A DNA stretch of 57,705 nucleotides from Flavobacterium sp. (GTDB lineage: Bacteria > Bacteroidota > Bacteroidia > Flavobacteriales > Flavobacteriaceae), in assembly GCA_030153045.1 (NCBI GenBank), contig JASLID010000072.1:1-57705 (forward strand), written 5' to 3'. This document shows, in pieces, positions 23,761 to 33,369 of this stretch; the first letter of the stretch is position 1, and every line of letters starts with the position of its first letter. The position numbers were made by a program, and so were the translations under genes. A model generated the notes under the pieces. It had not been told where the DNA came from, did not search any database, and saw only the letters and a program-made list of their open reading frames with translations.

Positions 23761-25833
23761 TTATCTTTTTTCATTTAAAAGATTATTTATAGCAACCTTT
23801 TCTTTTTCTGTTAGTTTCGGAAATAATCCTTCGAATAATTTTCGAAACTCTTCTTTTTTAAGCAATCCGCGAATCGTGTCTTTCCCAAATTTAACGAATT
23901 GCCATTTGTGATGAATGGTTGCATTAATCAATGAATATAAAACCTGTTCGTTTGTAGCATCAATTTGCAGCATACTTTCCAATGCATTTTGTCGAATAGA
24001 ACTATCAAAATTTGGAGAAGTATAGTCAATTAATTCGTTGTAAAAAGCATTCTTTTTTTCTGACTGATAATTTTGAGTTAGCAATGCAAATGTGAGCCAT
24101 GTAATTCGTAAATCTTTATTATTTAAACCAATCCAGTCTTTAGATAAATCAAGATATTTTATTCTTTCCTCCGGAAATTTTTTCCATAAATTACTCAAGG
24201 CTATTTGACGAGTATAATATGAATTATCGTTAAGCAGTGTTTCATATTCTTGCTTAAAGTCTTGCGGAATATCTTTAATTGTTTCAGCTACAGCCTGACG
24301 CACATTCACATCATTACTTTCAAAAGCAATGGCTATCAATTCCTTTTTTTCTTCAAAAGGAACATTTGCCATTTGATAGATTACTTCTTGTTTGATTGGG
24401 TAAAAAACACCTGATTTCAGGATACCTTCAAAAGGAATTTTCTTTTCCGAAAAAGAAATTTTCTCCATTTTCTGAATCTCTAAATATTGCTTAATGAATT
24501 TGTTTTTATTCAAAACAACTAAAGCTTCATTCGTCTCGAAACCTGATTTTTCTAACCAAACTTTTCTAAAATTAGTCACATCGTATTTGGATACTTTTTT
24601 TACTTCTGCTAAAAACTGCTCTGTCGTTACATTCTTGAATTTATACTTCTTCAAATAATTCTTGACCACTTTTTGGAATTTTTCATGTCCGATGCTTTCT
24701 CTTAAAATATGCAATGCCCAAGCTCCTTTTTTGTAAAAAGTCAATGAACTCGCTTTTTCATTTAGAATCGGAATAACATCCGTTTTACTGGCTTCTTTCA
24801 ATTCTTCAGCCATTTTTAGCAATTCATAATTAAAATAATCTTCTCCAAAAAGTTCCTTTTCAGCCAAAAGCGCATAATACGTCGCAAATCCTTCTTGTAA
24901 CCAATGGTGCTTTCCGGATTCGGCAGTAACTAAATCGCCAAACCACTGATGTGCCAACTCATGAGCATTGACATTGATATAATTTCTATCATTGAAACCA
25001 ATCTCATCCACTACAAAATCTTGGGTAAAAATAGTAGCCGAAGTATTTTCCATTCCAGCGTATAAAAAATCATTAACAGGAACTTGTTTGTATATTTCCC
25101 AAGGATACTTCACTCCTATTTCCTTCTCAAAAAAATCGAATATTTCGCTTGAATACATATATGTTGAAGTAAATTTCGAAGCGTCTTCCGGTTTTAAATA
25201 AAATTCTAAAGGAATACCAGATTTTGAATTCATTTGCTTTTTGAAGAATTTGCCAATGGCCAACATGACCAAATAAGAACTCATTGGTTTCTGCATTTGA
25301 TAATTCCAAGTGATAATATTTCCTTTGTTATTAACGCTCGTGTTAAGTAATTTTCCGTTTGAAATTACTTCAAAATCATTTCGATATTCTATCGATAAAT
25401 TAAAGATTACTTTTTCATTTACATCATCAAAACTAGGCAACCAATAGCTGGTGTATTTCCCTTGTCCTTGTGTCCAAATTTGTAAATTATCATCCTGACC
25501 TATAAAGTATAATGTTTGTTTTGGTGTGGCAGAATAGTCAAAAGTCAATGTGTTTTTTCCTTTTTTAAACCCTTCAAACAATTGCAATTGTTTTCCCGAA
25601 TTTTTAAATTTTACCGCTATATCATTAATTTTAACGGAAGAAAATTCCATTTTTTGAGCGTCAATTTTAATAGTATCAATAGAAGATTTTACATTAAATT
25701 GATAGGTTATTTTTCCAGAGATGGTTTTGTCAATGGCGTTGGGTTTCAGAGCACCTTGCATGGATGTAAAATCGACTTTTGGAGTCTGTTGACCGAAAAC
25801 AATTGAAGTGATGAAAAACAAAAAATATTTCAT
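23761..25833 (-). CDS. M1 family aminopeptidase
   Basis: 690 residues from ATG 25833 (MKYFLFFITSIVFGQ, a clean signal peptide); a longer frame begins at 25854. The M1 hallmarks are all there: the substrate-binding YAGMENTSA (G-x-M-E-N), the zinc motif HELAHQW around residue 300 with the third ligand Glu in WLQEGFATYY, and an ARM/HEAT-like C-terminal region. Role: zinc aminopeptidase that trims N-terminal residues from peptides; exported to the periplasm or surface. It converges with the 173-residue protein gene. Start choice affects only seven residues. Confidence 0.93.
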   Translation of the reverse strand: MKYFLFFITSIVFGQQTPKVDFTSMQGALKPNAIDKTISGKITYQFNVKSSIDTIKIDAQKMEFSSVKINDIAVKFKNSGKQLQLFEGFKKGKNTLTFDYSATPKQTLYFIGQDDNLQIWTQGQGKYTSYWLPSFDDVNEKVIFNLSIEYRNDFEVISNGKLLNTSVNNKGNIITWNYQMQKPMSSYLVMLAIGKFFKKQMNSKSGIPLEFYLKPEDASKFTSTYMYSSEIFDFFEKEIGVKYPWEIYKQVPVNDFLYAGMENTSATIFTQDFVVDEIGFNDRNYINVNAHELAHQWFGDLVTAESGKHHWLQEGFATYYALLAEKELFGEDYFNYELLKMAEELKEASKTDVIPILNEKASSLTFYKKGAWALHILRESIGHEKFQKVVKNYLKKYKFKNVTTEQFLAEVKKVSKYDVTNFRKVWLEKSGFETNEALVVLNKNKFIKQYLEIQKMEKISFSEKKIPFEGILKSGVFYPIKQEVIYQMANVPFEEKKELIAIAFESNDVNVRQAVAETIKDIPQDFKQEYETLLNDNSYYTRQIALSNLWKKFPEERIKYLDLSKDWIGLNNKDLRITWLTFALLTQNYQSEKKNAFYNELIDYTSPNFDSSIRQNALESMLQIDATNEQVLYSLINATIHHKWQFVKFGKDTIRGLLKKEEFRKLFEGLFPKLTEKEKVAINNLLNEKR

Positions 25834-25907
25834 ATATATGGATAAGAGCTTCAAAAATACGAAGGAATTTCGGACTTTTTAGTAAGTTTACATCCAAATT
25901 CAAACTT

Positions 25908-26642
25908 GTGAAAAAGAAAGCCATTTTTAATTGGAGTAGCGGAAAAGATTCTGCTTTAGCGTTATATAAAATACTTCAGCACAACGAAATTGAAGTAATC
26001 TCATTACTTACCAGTGTAAACCAAAAATACAATCGTATTTCCATGCATGGTGTTCGTGCGGAACTTTTGGAACAGCAAGCTATAAGCATTGGTTTGCCAC
26101 TGCATAAAATGGAAATTCCTGAAATGCCCACCATGGAAGTTTACGAAAATGTAATGATTGAAACGTTAAACAAATTCAAAGCGAAAGGCATTACTCATTC
26201 TATTTTTGGAGATATTTTTCTGGAAGATTTACGCAAATACCGTGAAGATAAATTAGCCGAAATGCAACTCGAAGGCGTTTTTCCTTTGTGGAAAATTCCA
26301 ACAAAAGATTTGATTCAAGAATTTCTAGCCTTGGGTTTTAAAACCATTGTCACTTGTGTGAATGAAAGAAATCTAGATAAAAGTTTCGTTGGAAGAGTTA
26401 TCGATCAACAATTCATTGCCGACTTACCTGATGATGTAGATGTTTGTGGGGAAAATGGAGAATTTCACACCTTCACTTTCGATGGACCAATATTCGCTAC
26501 CCCTATTGATTTTGAAATAGGAGAAATTGTATACCGAAAATACGAACGTCCTAAAGAAGATTCATCAAACACTGCTTGTGACACTTCTTCTTCTGATGCA
26601 TTTGATTATGGCTTTTGGTACTGTGATTTGATTCCGAAGTAA
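25908..26642 (+). CDS. Dph6-related PP-loop ATPase (diphthine-ammonia ligase family)
   Basis: 244 residues beginning with GTG 25908. PP-loop ATP pyrophosphatase motif NWSSGKDSALALYK, then ISMHGVRAELLEQQA, the FGDIFLEDLRKYRE stretch (G-D-I), PLWKIPT and FVGRVIDQ are the signatures of the Dph6/MJ0570 family. In eukaryotes and archaea this enzyme amidates diphthine on EF-2; bacteria lack diphthamide, so the substrate here is unknown. The NGEFHTFTFDGP motif near the C-terminus is typical. It stands alone between the M1 gene and recG. Confidence 0.85.
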   Translation: MKKKAIFNWSSGKDSALALYKILQHNEIEVISLLTSVNQKYNRISMHGVRAELLEQQAISIGLPLHKMEIPEMPTMEVYENVMIETLNKFKAKGITHSIFGDIFLEDLRKYREDKLAEMQLEGVFPLWKIPTKDLIQEFLALGFKTIVTCVNERNLDKSFVGRVIDQQFIADLPDDVDVCGENGEFHTFTFDGPIFATPIDFEIGEIVYRKYERPKEDSSNTACDTSSSDAFDYGFWYCDLIPK

Positions 26643-26709
26643 ACTTTCAAATCTTCAAATTAACCTTTATCTTCGCTTTATTGAAATTGATTTTACTCTT
26701 TTATTAAAC

Positions 26710-28815
26710 ATGAATAACCTCCTCGAAACTCCCATAGAATACTTAAAAGGCGTTGGTCCACAACGTGGGGAGTTATTACGAAAGGAATTGAACATTCATC
26801 GCTACGGAGATTTAATCAATTTATATCCCAATCGTTACATCGACAGAACCCGATATTATAAAATCAACGAATTACAAAATACTACTGCAGAAGTTCAAGT
26901 CGTAGGTAAGGTAATCAACATCAAAACCGTAGAATTTGCCAAAGGTAAAAGCCGTTTGGTTGCCACTTTTGTTGATAGTACCGGTCAAATGGAGTTGGTT
27001 TGGTTTCAAGGGCAAAAATGGGTTCGAGAAAGTCTGAAATTAAACATTCCTTACGTTATTTTCGGGAAAACAACTTCATTTAACAATGTGTTCAATATGG
27101 CACATCCTGAAATGGAATTGCTTACTGAGCATGAACAGAGTCTTAGGTCGGCCATGCAACCTGTATACCCTTCAACCGAAAAACTAACGCAAAGAGGCAT
27201 TACCAATAAAGTCGTGAATAAAATAATGCAACAGCTGTTTACCGAAACTCAAGCATTATTTACTGAAACTTTACCGGATTATTTATTGGAAGAATTGAAA
27301 CTGATTCCAAAAAATGCCGCACTTTTTAATATTCATTTTCCAAAAAATCAAGAGCTTTTAGCAAAAGCGCAATTCCGATTAAAGTTTGAAGAATTGTTTT
27401 TTATTCAGCTTCAGCTGATTACTAAAAATCTCATTCGGAAGCATAAAATTAAGGGACATCCGTTTGATAAAGTCGGCAATCATTTTACCGAATTTTACAA
27501 CAATCATTTGCCTTTTGATTTGACCAATGCCCAGAAAAAAGTACTCAAAGAAATACGCAATGATTTAGGTAGCAATGCGCAAATGAACCGTCTTTTACAA
27601 GGCGATGTGGGTTCGGGAAAAACCATTGTGGCATTAATGAGTATGCTTTTGGCTTTGGATAACGGATTTCAAACGTGCTTGATGGCTCCCACAGAAATTT
27701 TGGCGAATCAGCATTTTTTAGGCATTACTGAATTAGCCAGACAGTTAAATTTAAACATAAAATTACTTACCGGTTCAACCAAAACTAAAGATCGTAATGT
27801 CATTCACGAGGAATTAGAAAATGGAACTTTAGATATATTAATCGGGACTCACGCTTTACTCGAAGACAAAGTCAAATTCAAAAATTTAGGTTTAGCCATT
27901 ATTGACGAACAACATCGTTTTGGGGTAGAACAGCGCAGTAAACTATGGAAGAAAAATGAGATTCCACCGCATGTTTTGGTGATGACCGCTACTCCTATTC
28001 CGAGAACCTTAGCCATGAGTTTGTATGGTGATTTGGATATTTCCGTGATTGATGAATTACCTCCGGGAAGAAAACCCATTCAAACCGTGCATCGTTATGA
28101 CAGCAACCGATTAAAAGTCTGGAAATTCTTAAAAGACGAAATCACCAAAGGCCGTCAAATTTATATTGTTTATCCGTTGATTCAAGAATCCGAAAAAATG
28201 GATTATAAAGATTTAATGGATGGTTATGAGGGAATTTCTAGAGATTTTCCTTTACCTCAATATGCTGTTTCTATCGTTCACGGCAAAATGAAACCCGCTG
28301 AAAAAGAGGCGGAAATGAAACGCTTTTCAGAAGGTAAAACCAATATTATGGTCGCCACAACAGTGATTGAGGTTGGTGTAAATATCCCCAACGCCAGTGT
28401 GATGATTATTGAAAGTGCCGAACGTTTTGGTTTGTCGCAATTACACCAATTAAGAGGGCGCGTAGGTCGAGGCGCCGAACAAAGCTATTGTATTTTAATG
28501 ACCAGCCACAAACTCGGAAACGATTCTAAAACCAGAATGGAAACCATGGTGGGTACCAATGATGGTTTCGAAATTGCAGAAGTCGATTTAAAACTTCGAG
28601 GTCCAGGTGATATTATGGGTAAACAGCAAAGTGGCGTTTTAAACCTTCAAATTGCCGATTTGGTTAAAGACAAAGACATTCTGCTTTTAGCGCGTCATCA
28701 TGCTATGAAACTCTTAAAAGACGATGCTCCAATGGAAAAACCAGAGCATCAAACACTACGAAAAGTGTTTATCGAATTGAGTAAGAAAAAGAACATTTGG
28801 AATTATATAAGCTAA
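26710..28815 (+). CDS. recG: ATP-dependent DNA helicase RecG
   Basis: 701 residues, normal RecG length. The N-terminal wedge/OB domain (about 60-150) is followed by SF2 helicase motifs: LLQGDVGSGKT (Walker A), LMAPTEILA, IIDEQHRFG (DEQH box), MTATPIPRTLAM, VVATTVIEVGVN-like VATTVIEVGVNIPNA and HQLRGRVGRG. The conserved C-terminal TRIP-like region follows. Role: remodelling of stalled replication forks and Holliday junction branch migration. It has its own terminator. Confidence 0.96.
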   Translation: MNNLLETPIEYLKGVGPQRGELLRKELNIHRYGDLINLYPNRYIDRTRYYKINELQNTTAEVQVVGKVINIKTVEFAKGKSRLVATFVDSTGQMELVWFQGQKWVRESLKLNIPYVIFGKTTSFNNVFNMAHPEMELLTEHEQSLRSAMQPVYPSTEKLTQRGITNKVVNKIMQQLFTETQALFTETLPDYLLEELKLIPKNAALFNIHFPKNQELLAKAQFRLKFEELFFIQLQLITKNLIRKHKIKGHPFDKVGNHFTEFYNNHLPFDLTNAQKKVLKEIRNDLGSNAQMNRLLQGDVGSGKTIVALMSMLLALDNGFQTCLMAPTEILANQHFLGITELARQLNLNIKLLTGSTKTKDRNVIHEELENGTLDILIGTHALLEDKVKFKNLGLAIIDEQHRFGVEQRSKLWKKNEIPPHVLVMTATPIPRTLAMSLYGDLDISVIDELPPGRKPIQTVHRYDSNRLKVWKFLKDEITKGRQIYIVYPLIQESEKMDYKDLMDGYEGISRDFPLPQYAVSIVHGKMKPAEKEAEMKRFSEGKTNIMVATTVIEVGVNIPNASVMIIESAERFGLSQLHQLRGRVGRGAEQSYCILMTSHKLGNDSKTRMETMVGTNDGFEIAEVDLKLRGPGDIMGKQQSGVLNLQIADLVKDKDILLLARHHAMKLLKDDAPMEKPEHQTLRKVFIELSKKKNIWNYIS

Positions 28816-28816
28816 A

Positions 28817-28846
28817 AAAGCCTGAAGATGACTTCAGGCTTTTTTA
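28817..28846. terminator. Bidirectional terminator between recG and the DUF2911 gene
   Basis: AAAAAAGCCTGAAG and CTTCAGGCTTTTTT form a stem with a 2-4 nt loop, A-run before and T-run after, between two convergent genes. Confidence 0.85.
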
Positions 28847-28862
28847 ATTCTTTTTGAACTGA

Positions 28863-29708
28863 TTATTTTTTAGACCATTCCGCAATGCTATCTTGGTTCA
28901 TTTTTACATAATCATCATTTTTTGCTACTTGTGCAGCTGCCAAAGAAATTTTTGCAGTTTCAATGGCTCCTTTTTTATCACCTAATTTTGCTTGTATTTG
29001 TGATTTCAAACGAGAATACCAAAATGGTTTTTTCTCATGCATTTCAAACGCTTTAGTCACGTAAGCAAGCGCCTTGTTTAAATCTCCATTTGATTGATAA
29101 AGATATTGTGCCGACGAAAAATAATCTGCTGCAGTTGGTCCAGCCAATGTTTTATCGATACTTGCTAATGCTGCTTTTTGAGTAGGAACATCAAATTTTA
29201 CAGCAACTAAAGTCTTTTCCCAAGACAATTCTAGAAAAGCAAAGTTATTGTCTACATTATTTATTCCAATGGTAAATGTTTCTACATTTCTGTTTAAAAG
29301 TTCAGTTTTAACATTTACTTTTACAGCTACTTTTGACTCATTCCATTCTTCTGGATTTCCCCAGTTGTTGGTATCTGAATAAAAAATAACATCCCAACTA
29401 TCTGCTTTTGGAGTAGTATAAAGAGCATATTTCCCTTTTTTTAAAGTCGTCCCATTGATGACAACATCTTCGCTAAAAGAAATCGTTGTATTTTCATTAG
29501 CACCTGTTCTCCAAACTTTTCCAAAAGGAACTAAATCACCAAAAACTACTCTATTCTTAGCGCTTGGCCTGTGATAATCAATTTCAATATCTGTTAGACC
29601 CACCGTTTGTGTTAGTACCGATTTTGGACTTGACTGTGGTATTTTTACTTGTGCTTCAATTGTAAGAGAAGCAATCATAAGAGCTAATGCAACAATTATT
29701 TTTCCCAT
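28863..29708 (-). CDS. DUF2911 domain secreted protein with C-terminal TPR-like part
   Basis: 281 residues from ATG 29708 (MGKIIVALALMIASLTIEAQ, a signal peptide). An upstream ATG at 29756 would add 16 residues that spoil the signal, so it is rejected. DUF2911 features: IEIDYHRPSAKNRVVFGDLVPFGKVWRTGAN shortened here to its ends, TTLKKGKYALYT and VIFYSDTNNWG. A helical TPR-like tail (about 180-275) follows. Family members are periplasmic proteins common in Bacteroidota, with no known activity. Confidence 0.88.
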   Translation of the reverse strand: MGKIIVALALMIASLTIEAQVKIPQSSPKSVLTQTVGLTDIEIDYHRPSAKNRVVFGDLVPFGKVWRTGANENTTISFSEDVVINGTTLKKGKYALYTTPKADSWDVIFYSDTNNWGNPEEWNESKVAVKVNVKTELLNRNVETFTIGINNVDNNFAFLELSWEKTLVAVKFDVPTQKAALASIDKTLAGPTAADYFSSAQYLYQSNGDLNKALAYVTKAFEMHEKKPFWYSRLKSQIQAKLGDKKGAIETAKISLAAAQVAKNDDYVKMNQDSIAEWSKK

Positions 29709-29817
29709 TTTATTTAAATTATTTTCTTCAAAGATAATTTTTCGAAATGACATCAATTGTTAAGAAAACGATAAAACAAAGTTTTATACATTTACCATTC
29801 AAGTTTACAATACTCAA

Positions 29818-31104
29818 ATGAATATATTCTGGTTTCGACGCGATTTACGATTAGACGATAATGCGGGGCTTTTTCATGCTTTAAATAGTAATGAAGCCGT
29901 TTTGCCCATTTTTATTTTCGATGAAACAATACTCTGTCAATTACCAAAAGATGATGCCAGAGTTACTTTTATTCATGAATTACTTTCTAAAATTCAAAAC
30001 AAATTGCAAAAAAACGGCAAATCATTGGCTGTATTTTACGGTAATCCAATGGAAGTTTTTCAGAAAATTATTTCCGAAAACAAAATTAAAACCATTTATA
30101 CCAATCACGATTATGAGCCTTATGCCCGAAAAAGAGACAAAGAACTAAACCAATTGTTTGCCACACATACTATCGAGTTTAAAACGTGTAAAGATCAAGT
30201 CATTTTTGAGAAAAGCGAAGTGGTAAAAGATGATGGGAAACCTTATGTGGTTTACACTCCGTATTCGAATAAATGGAAAGAAAAACTTAGTAAAATAAAA
30301 TTATCCAATTACAATTCGGAAGATTTTTTAGATTCTATTGCTAATCACTCCTACCCTTTTTTAAGTCTGGAAACTATTGGATTTCAATATTCTAAAATAA
30401 AACCGCAACCCTTTAATATTTCAGACAAACTAATAGACAATTATGAATCCACTCGAAATTTTCCTGCTATTTCAGGAACTTCTATGTTAGGAACTCATTT
30501 ACGATTTGGATCGGTTTCTATAAGGCAAATGATCCAAAAAGCTATAAAAAGTAACAATGAAACTTTTTTAAAAGAGCTCATTTGGCGCGAATTTTTTATG
30601 CAAATATTATGGCATTTCCCACATACCGTTAATAAAAGTTTTAGAGAGAAATATGACGCCATTGTTTGGGATAACAACGAAGATTTATTTCAAAAATGGT
30701 GCGAAGGTAAAACTGGTTATCCTTTTGTAGATGCAGGAATGCGAGAACTTAACGCAACTGGCCATATGCACAATCGAGTGCGAATGATTGTTGCAAGTTT
30801 TCTTTGCAAGCATTTATTAATTGATTGGCGTTGGGGCGAAACTTATTTTGCCACCAAATTATTAGATTACGAACAATCCAGTAATATAGGCAACTGGCAA
30901 TGGGCGGCGGGTTCCGGTGTAGATGCTGCGCCTTACTTTCGGATTTTTAATCCTACGGAACAAATAAAAAAGTTTGACAAAGACTTACAATACATAAAAA
31001 AATGGGTTCCGGAATTAGAAACTTCAAACTATCCGAAACCAATCGTAGATCATAAAGAAGCCCGAGAACGTTGTTTGAGAATTTATAAAGAAGCTGTTGG
31101 ATAA
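29818..31104 (+). CDS. phr: Deoxyribodipyrimidine photolyase (cryptochrome/photolyase family)
   Basis: 428 residues, typical of class I photolyases though at the short end. The N-terminal antenna-binding domain starts IFWFRRDLRLDDNAGLFHAL. The FAD-binding helical domain contains ELIWREFFMQILW, GYPFVDAGMREL, HNRVRMIVASFL and the GNWQWAAGSGVDAAPY electron-transfer/FAD region. Role: light-driven repair of cyclobutane pyrimidine dimers. The Trp residues in WQWAAG and the repair-type Asn-Trp order support photolyase over a signalling cryptochrome, but both share this family. Confidence 0.92.
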   Translation: MNIFWFRRDLRLDDNAGLFHALNSNEAVLPIFIFDETILCQLPKDDARVTFIHELLSKIQNKLQKNGKSLAVFYGNPMEVFQKIISENKIKTIYTNHDYEPYARKRDKELNQLFATHTIEFKTCKDQVIFEKSEVVKDDGKPYVVYTPYSNKWKEKLSKIKLSNYNSEDFLDSIANHSYPFLSLETIGFQYSKIKPQPFNISDKLIDNYESTRNFPAISGTSMLGTHLRFGSVSIRQMIQKAIKSNNETFLKELIWREFFMQILWHFPHTVNKSFREKYDAIVWDNNEDLFQKWCEGKTGYPFVDAGMRELNATGHMHNRVRMIVASFLCKHLLIDWRWGETYFATKLLDYEQSSNIGNWQWAAGSGVDAAPYFRIFNPTEQIKKFDKDLQYIKKWVPELETSNYPKPIVDHKEARERCLRIYKEAVG

Positions 31105-31217
31105 ATTAGATAACCATTATTATCAACACAATAATTAATAGTTTAAATATTACTAAAATAATTATTAAAAGCACCCTTTTTTTTATTATATTTACCTCTA
31201 ACTTAAATGTTTAAATT

Positions 31218-31454
31218 ATGAAAAAAACAGGATTATGTTTAGCAATATTTGCTTCTTTGTGCGTTTTATCATGCATGAAGAAAGAAGAAAAAACGATAGA
31301 AAATCTCGAAACAAATACTGTTGAAAGAACAGAAACAGTTAAGACCGTAGAAGTAAAAGATACTACTAAAGCTGAGGATGGTACTTCGGTAAAGATAAGC
31401 GGAGATGGTATTTCTGTAGACAGTAAAGATGTTGATGTCGAAGTAAAAAAATAA
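31218..31454 (+). CDS. Small acidic lipoprotein
   Basis: 78 residues. A lipoprotein signal (lipobox LSCM, Cys19) is followed by a short charged tail rich in Glu, Lys, Thr and Val with no fold signature (EKTIENLETNTVERTE). It resembles many small flavobacterial lipoproteins of unknown role. It has its own terminator (31463-31489). Confidence 0.75.
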   Translation: MKKTGLCLAIFASLCVLSCMKKEEKTIENLETNTVERTETVKTVEVKDTTKAEDGTSVKISGDGISVDSKDVDVEVKK

Positions 31455-31462
31455 AAGCATTA

Positions 31463-31489
31463 AAAAAGCCAGTTGAACTGGCTTTTTTT
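31463..31489. terminator. Bidirectional terminator after small lipoprotein gene
   Basis: AAAAAGCCAGTT pairs with AACTGGCTTTTT, flanked by A- and T-runs, between convergent genes. Confidence 0.85.
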
Positions 31490-31491
31490 TA

Positions 31492-32154
31492 TTAACAATA
31501 GTTTATTGTTTTAATCTTCTCAAAACTCAACTCATCAAAGTGGCTAATAACCATATCCGCCAATGAATAATCTTGCAATTTAGAATTCGCACTATCATAA
31601 CCTACACAATAAATTTCAGCTGATTTTGCAGCTTTTATTCCATTTGTGCTGTCTTCAATTACAATACAGTTTTCTTTTGGTGTTTTTGATAAAAATACGG
31701 CGTGATTAAAAATAGCGGGATCTGGTTTTGATTTTGGGAAATCTTCTCCTGAAATGACATGCGTAAAATATTGATGCAGATTGAATCTTTTGAAAATTCT
31801 TTCAATAGTGACTTTTGCTGATGAAGAAGCTAAAATCAATTGGATACCGTTACGATGTAATTCTTTAATTAAATCCTCTACACCATCTAGTAAATATAAA
31901 TCCTCTTTTTTATCGAAAGCTTCATTGAAAAAATTACGCTTGGTTTGTACTAAAACCTGAACATCGTCTGTGAGAGAAAATTTTTCTTTTAGTCTCTGGT
32001 AAATATTCTTGGTCGAATTTCCTGTGAAAGTAGCATACATTTCGAAGGGAATTTCAATATTTAATTGCTTAAAATGTTGGTGATAAGCATAATGGTGAAC
32101 GGGTTCGGTATCTACAATTACGCCATCCATGTCGAAAATTACAGTTTGAATCAT
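31492..32154 (-). CDS. HAD-IA family phosphatase (beta-phosphoglucomutase-like)
   Basis: 220 residues. HAD motifs: DMDGVIVDTEP (nucleophile and acid Asp), LILASSSAK (motif II), KSKPDPAIF (Lys) and VIEDSTNGIKAAK (motif IV). A helical cap lies between motifs I and II. It resembles beta-phosphoglucomutase or sugar-phosphate/phosphoglycolate phosphatases; the substrate cannot be determined. No sugar-metabolism genes are beside it. Confidence 0.88.
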   Translation of the reverse strand: MIQTVIFDMDGVIVDTEPVHHYAYHQHFKQLNIEIPFEMYATFTGNSTKNIYQRLKEKFSLTDDVQVLVQTKRNFFNEAFDKKEDLYLLDGVEDLIKELHRNGIQLILASSSAKVTIERIFKRFNLHQYFTHVISGEDFPKSKPDPAIFNHAVFLSKTPKENCIVIEDSTNGIKAAKSAEIYCVGYDSANSKLQDYSLADMVISHFDELSFEKIKTINYC

Positions 32155-32232
32155 TTTTTAAGTAGCTAAGTTTCTGAGTGGCTAAGTTACTACCTTTTTC
32201 AGAAGTTTATAAATAGTCAAATAGTTTCCTTT

Positions 32233-32319
32233 CTAGCCCTGATGGAAGTGGTATCTTTTACACCTGACAGGTTTTAAAAACCTGTCAGGTGTAGAAATAT
32301 AGCGAACAGCGGGAATTAC
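32233..32319. repeat. Flavobacterial intergenic repeat with a 17-bp perfect hairpin
   Basis: The core is TACACCTGACAGGTTTT (32259-32275) and its exact inverse (32277-32293) around one base. It is set in a frame of CTAGCCCTGATGGAAGTGG upstream and AGCGAACAGCGGG downstream. Elements of this kind recur in Flavobacterium intergenic regions. No T-run follows, so it is not a standard terminator. The rest of 32155-32411 shows no gene. Confidence 0.75.
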
Positions 32320-32411
32320 CATAACAAATACAAAACACACTTTCGCTTCAAAATCAATCGCAATTAAACCTTTTTGAATATCTTTAGTCTTATTGAAAAA
32401 CAAAAACACTT

Positions 32412-32954
32412 TTGCAAGACGAGAAAGCTTTTATCGCTGAATTATTGGACCCTGAAACACAAAATGTGGCGTTCAGAAAGTTGTTGCAATTGTACCAAAA
32501 ACCATTGTATAATCATATTCGAAATATGGTTTTGAATCATAATGATACCGACGATGTGTTACAAAATACGTTTATAAAAATTTATTCGAATTTGAAGAAT
32601 TTTAAAGGAGATAGCAAACTTTTTTCGTGGATGTACCGCATTGCAACCAATGAAGCTATTACTTTTATGCAACAACGTTCGAGAAAACAAGGAATTTCGA
32701 ATGAGGAAGTACAACAAAAAGCAATTAATAAATTAGAAAGTGATGTGTATTTTGATGGAAATGAAATTCAACTGAAATTACAAAAAGCGATTACTCTTTT
32801 ACCTGAAAAACAACAACTTGTCTTTAAAATGAAATATTTTGAAGAATTGAAATACGAACAAATGAGTGAAGTTTTAGGTACATCGGTAGGTGCTTTAAAA
32901 GCTTCTTATTTTCATGCCGTAAAAAAAATAGAAGATTTTTTAAACAGTAATTAA
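32412..32954 (+). CDS. ECF-type RNA polymerase sigma factor
   Basis: 180 residues from TTG 32412. No in-frame ATG lies upstream within 16 bp of the preceding stop (32394-32396), and related flavobacterial sigma factors begin at this point (xDEKAFIxxLLDxETQN). Region 2: DDVLQNTFIKIYSNLKNFKGD, SWMYRIATNEAITFM; region 4: LPEKQQLVFKMKYFEELKYEQ then an HTH with GTSVGALKASYFHAVKKIE. It heads a three-gene unit with a predicted anti-sigma protein and a Spy-like periplasmic protein, which suggests envelope-stress control. Confidence 0.92.
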   Translation: MQDEKAFIAELLDPETQNVAFRKLLQLYQKPLYNHIRNMVLNHNDTDDVLQNTFIKIYSNLKNFKGDSKLFSWMYRIATNEAITFMQQRSRKQGISNEEVQQKAINKLESDVYFDGNEIQLKLQKAITLLPEKQQLVFKMKYFEELKYEQMSEVLGTSVGALKASYFHAVKKIEDFLNSN

Positions 32955-32984
32955 ACCTTTTACAATTAATTTTGTCTTACGATT

Positions 32985-33368
32985 ATGAAACGATTTGATT
33001 TAGATAACGACCCAAAAATAGAACCTGGATTTAAAATTCCGGAACATTATTTTGAGCAATTGGAAGCCAAAATAATGAACAATCTTCCTGAAAAAGAAGT
33101 CATAGTGGTTTCGTTATGGCAACGTAAATCGGTTTGGGTTTCAGGCGCTGCAGCCGTTTTTATTATTTCTATTGGAACTTGGTTGTTTTTAGCTCAAAAA
33201 AGTACTGAAAACGTAATTTCATCGCAGGAATATTTGGCTTACGAAAATGATGTGACTACAGAGGATATTGCTATGTATTTATCTGATGATGATATTTCGA
33301 CAGTAGAAAAAGAATTGAACTTATACGATCAAGAATCAGAAACTTATATCAACGAATACTTAAATTAA
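32985..33368 (+). CDS. Predicted single-pass anti-sigma-type membrane protein
   Basis: 127 residues. A cytosolic N-terminal part (about 1-48) is followed by one membrane helix (about 50-68; WVSGAAAVFIISIGTWLFLA) and an acidic extracytoplasmic tail ending YINEYLN. I see no zinc-binding HxxxCxxC motif. Position directly after an ECF sigma gene (30 bp) and one base before the next gene supports an anti-sigma role; this is inference from context. The N-terminal region would bind the sigma factor. Confidence 0.8.
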   Translation: MKRFDLDNDPKIEPGFKIPEHYFEQLEAKIMNNLPEKEVIVVSLWQRKSVWVSGAAAVFIISIGTWLFLAQKSTENVISSQEYLAYENDVTTEDIAMYLSDDDISTVEKELNLYDQESETYINEYLN

Positions 33369-33369
33369 A

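Noticed and set aside
32259..32293. 17-bp hairpin as a transcription terminator
   Set aside because: No T-run follows on either strand, and the hairpin is set in a repeat frame found elsewhere.
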